Below are positions 61,545 to 64,000 of a stretch of 64,000 nt of DNA, one piece after another (positions within the stretch are counted from its first letter, which is position 1; each line of letters starts with the position of its first letter). A model generated the notes under the pieces. That model did no database searches. It was not told the DNA's origin and saw nothing but the letters and a program-made list of their open reading frames with translations. Made by a program: the position numbers and the translations under genes. The stretch spans positions 620,001 through 684,000 of the forward strand of contig NZ_CP011114.1 in the NCBI RefSeq assembly GCF_000993825.1, in the 5' to 3' direction. This stretch comes from Paenibacillus durus ATCC 35681. Lineage in GTDB: Bacteria > Bacillota > Bacilli > Paenibacillales > Paenibacillaceae.

Positions 61545-63596
61545 ATGACTGAACAACAGGCAAAAGAGCAAGCGATCCACAAGGATGAAAACTCGGCAGT
61601 CGACAACCTGGCGATTACGACGATTCGTACACTGGCCATTGACGCGATTGAAAAAGCGAAATCCGGCCATCCCGGTATGCCGATGGGTTCCGCTCCGATG
61701 GGCTATCAGCTCTTCGCGAAGACGATGAATCACAACCCGGAGCATCCGACGTGGGCCAACCGCGACCGGTTCGTCTTATCAGCCGGCCATGGCTCCATGC
61801 TGCTGTACAGCCTGCTGCATCTCAGTGGTTACGATCTTCCGATGGAAGAGCTGAAGCAGTTCCGTCAATGGGGAAGCCTCACTCCCGGTCATCCGGAATT
61901 CGGCCATACGGCAGGTGTCGACGCTACGACGGGTCCGCTTGGACAAGGCATCGCGATGGCGGTCGGAATGGCGATCGCGGAAGCGCAGCTCTCCGCTACG
62001 TACAATAAAGATCAGTATAATGTAATCGACCACTATACTTACGCGATTTGCGGCGACGGCGACTTGATGGAAGGGATTTCCTCAGAAGCCGCTTCGCTTG
62101 CAGGTCATCTTAAGCTTGGCAAATTGATTGTGCTGTACGATTCGAACGACATTTCGCTTGACGGCGAGCTGAACCTCGCATTCTCCGAAAATGTTGCCAA
62201 GCGTTTTGAGGCTTATGGCTGGAATGTGCTGCGCGTGGAGGACGGCAACGATCTTCCGGCAATCGGCAAGGCGATTGAGGAAGCACAAGCAGTCACAGAC
62301 AAGCCTACGCTTATTGAAGTGAAGACCGTGATCGGTTACGGCAGCCCGAACAAGCAGGGTAAAGGCGGACACGGCGGTACGCACGGCTCTCCGCTTGGCG
62401 CCGAAGAAGCGAAGCTGACCAAAGAGTTCTACAAATGGGTATATGAAGAGGATTTCTATGTACCGGAAGAAGTCCGCACCCTTTTTGCCGAAGTGAAGGA
62501 AAAAGGCGTTGCCGCAAACAAGGCCTGGGAAGAGAAATTCGCCGCGTACAAGAAGGCTTATCCGGAACTGGCTGCACAGCTTGAAACGGTGCTGAGCGGC
62601 GATCTTCCGGAAGGATGGGACGCCAAGCTGCCGCTATACAAAACGGAAGACAAAGCCGTATCCACTCGTGTGGCTTCCGGTAATGCCCTGAACGGTCTGG
62701 CTGCGGGCGTGCCTCAACTGTTTGGCGGTTCCGCTGACCTGGAGAGCTCGACAATGACCCACCTCAACGGACTGGCTTCCTTCACGCCGGAGTCGTACGA
62801 CGGCCGTAATATTTATTTTGGCGTCCGTGAATTCGGTATGGCGGCAGCCATGAACGGCATTGCGCTGCATACCGGACTCAAGGTATTCGGCGGCACATTC
62901 TTCGTATTTACGGATTATCTGCGTCCAGCGGTCCGCTTGGCTTCCATTATGAAGCTGCCGGTTACTTACGTGCTGACTCATGACAGTATCGCCGTCGGCG
63001 AAGACGGACCTACGCATGAGCCGATTGAGCAATTAGCATCCCTGCGCATTATTCCGGGGCTTACCGTTATCCGTCCGGCCGATGCGAACGAAACGTCCGC
63101 TGCATGGGCCTATGCGTTGGAGAATAAGGAAAATCCGGTAGCACTGGTACTTACCCGCCAGAACCTGCCGATTCTGTCCGGTACGGTAGAAGGTGTCCGC
63201 GAGAACATCAAACGCGGCGGCTATGTCATCTCCGATGCCAAGAACAGCAAGCCTCAGGCGCAAATCATCGCTACAGGTTCCGAGGTGCAGCTGGCTGTTA
63301 AAGCCCAAGCGGCTCTGGCCGAAGTAGGCATTGACGTCCGCGTAATCAGCCTTCCTAGCTGGGATCTGTTCGAGAAGCAGGACAAGGCATACCGCGACTC
63401 CGTCATCCTGCCGGATGTCAAAGCGCGTCTTGCGATCGAAATGGCTCAAACCTTCGGTTGGGAACGCTATGTCGGCGACCAAGGCGATATTCTCGGCATC
63501 ACAACATTTGGCGCTTCCGCACCTGGCGACACAGTCATCAAAGAATATGGCTTCACTGTGGAAAATGTCGTTAACCGCGTGAAGGCTTTGCTGTAG
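61545..63596 (+). CDS. tkt: Transketolase
   Basis: Thiamine diphosphate enzyme of the pentose phosphate pathway, transferring two-carbon units between sugar phosphates. 683 residues. Motifs: [19 protein letters not shown] near 37, the TPP-binding [20 protein letters not shown] near 170 with the ND end in [10 protein letters not shown], and the pyrimidine domain [20 protein letters not shown] near 430 plus [20 protein letters not shown] near 480. AGGAGGACAATTTG precedes the ATG. Confidence 0.97.
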   Translation: MTEQQAKEQAIHKDENSAVDNLAITTIRTLAIDAIEKAKSGHPGMPMGSAPMGYQLFAKTMNHNPEHPTWANRDRFVLSAGHGSMLLYSLLHLSGYDLPMEELKQFRQWGSLTPGHPEFGHTAGVDATTGPLGQGIAMAVGMAIAEAQLSATYNKDQYNVIDHYTYAICGDGDLMEGISSEAASLAGHLKLGKLIVLYDSNDISLDGELNLAFSENVAKRFEAYGWNVLRVEDGNDLPAIGKAIEEAQAVTDKPTLIEVKTVIGYGSPNKQGKGGHGGTHGSPLGAEEAKLTKEFYKWVYEEDFYVPEEVRTLFAEVKEKGVAANKAWEEKFAAYKKAYPELAAQLETVLSGDLPEGWDAKLPLYKTEDKAVSTRVASGNALNGLAAGVPQLFGGSADLESSTMTHLNGLASFTPESYDGRNIYFGVREFGMAAAMNGIALHTGLKVFGGTFFVFTDYLRPAVRLASIMKLPVTYVLTHDSIAVGEDGPTHEPIEQLASLRIIPGLTVIRPADANETSAAWAYALENKENPVALVLTRQNLPILSGTVEGVRENIKRGGYVISDAKNSKPQAQIIATGSEVQLAVKAQAALAEVGIDVRVISLPSWDLFEKQDKAYRDSVILPDVKARLAIEMAQTFGWERYVGDQGDILGITTFGASAPGDTVIKEYGFTVENVVNRVKALL

Positions 63597-63641
63597 AATA
63601 ATACTTTGGATGATCGGGAATTCAAGGGGGAAGAAAAAGAG

Positions 63642-63959
63642 ATGAGTCAATTCAACAATGCAACCATTCAAAAAGAAGCCAACGTTTACTATGATGGAAA
63701 AGTAACCAGCCGCACGGTGATTTTGGAGGACGGCCTCAAGGTCACTCTTGGAATCATGCTTCCTGGCGTGTACGAGTTCGGCACGGACGGCCCGGAAACA
63801 ATGGAGATTTTGTCCGGAAAGCTGAAGGTGCTGCTGCCCGGTTCGGAAGCGTGGCAGGAGATTGACGGCGCGGAAACCTTCCATGTGCCAGGCAATTCGA
63901 AATTTTCGCTGGAAGTTTTCACGGTTACCGACTACTGCTGCTCTTACCCGAATTTGTAA
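63642..63959 (+). CDS. ppnP: Pyrimidine/purine nucleoside phosphorylase PpnP
   Basis: 105-residue cupin-fold enzyme (old name DUF1255/YaiE) that phosphorolyses many nucleosides to base and ribose 1-phosphate. Start ATG 63642 ([20 protein letters not shown]) with AAGGGGGAAG upstream. Conserved core: [52 protein letters not shown]. It makes pentose phosphate precursors next to transketolase, which is a sensible metabolic pairing. Nothing is visible in the last 41 bases. Confidence 0.93.
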   Translation: MSQFNNATIQKEANVYYDGKVTSRTVILEDGLKVTLGIMLPGVYEFGTDGPETMEILSGKLKVLLPGSEAWQEIDGAETFHVPGNSKFSLEVFTVTDYCCSYPNL

Positions 63960-64000
63960 ATTACAGAGTGAACATGTGGAAGCTCCGCTTAAACGCGGGG

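Noticed and set aside
1..64000. Insertion sequences, integrases or restriction-modification genes
   Set aside because: None recognised among the translated frames, despite the tRNA duplication and repeats.

Overview
The window looks like a chromosomal segment of an endospore-forming, low-to-mid GC member of the Bacillota, most probably a Paenibacillus-type organism. The reasons are the cortex morphogenetic protein CmpA, strong AGGAGG-type ribosome binding sites, frequent TTG and GTG starts, Gram-positive lipoprotein transport systems, a Firmicute-style Tad locus and large secreted PKD-like proteins. No insertion sequence or prophage is visible. Identification rests on reading the sequence only; no database search was run.

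Layout. (1) 1-6915: the distal part of a type I-C CRISPR-Cas locus (cas8c cut by the window edge, then cas7, cas4, cas1, cas2), a leader with a promoter, and an array of 29 clear repeats plus one decayed terminal repeat. Two spacers overlap on the same target and display the expected TTC PAM inside the array. (2) 7150-10924: a fructose operon (DeoR-type regulator, 1-phosphofructokinase, fructose PTS IIABC). (3) 10960-15563: small housekeeping and regulatory genes (CGNR zinc finger, DinB, a 55-residue membrane peptide, CmpA, SprT-like, Lrp/AsnC, metallo-beta-lactamase fold), two tRNAs, and a palindromic intergenic repeat present in two full copies and one part copy. (4) 16184-20802: a branched-chain amino acid ABC transporter (livHMGF plus binding protein). 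(5) 20925-23109: a relic of alanine dehydrogenase, tRNA-Glu, and two identical tRNA-Leu genes that bracket a small block of signalling and regulator genes. (6) 23236-28668: cysK and a glucitol/sorbitol PTS operon with a SorC-type regulator and GutM. (7) 28698-34235: peroxide defence genes, a FecCD-type metal-chelate ABC transporter and small genes.

(8) 34316-54513 is the most unusual part. Two Tad/Flp-pilus-like operons lie head to tail, separated by a DUF2621 gene, nfo and purU. Locus 1 has TadZ, a canonical CpaF ATPase, TadB, TadC, an Flp-type pilin, TadE-like proteins, a DUF5702 protein, the prepilin peptidase and an FHA-domain protein. Locus 2 has a CpaB-like protein, a TadZ whose P-loop has lost its lysine, a divergent CpaF, two integral membrane platform proteins, a pair of related tiny membrane proteins that look like a duplicated pilin-like subunit, and two pseudopilin-like proteins. 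Only locus 1 has a prepilin peptidase and only locus 2 has CpaB, so they may build one two-motor machine. Directly downstream (54692-61367) are three secreted proteins, two of them very large with repeated PKD-like domains, one ending abruptly at a domain linker. They are plausible surface partners of the machine. (9) 61545-63959: transketolase and the PpnP-type nucleoside phosphorylase.
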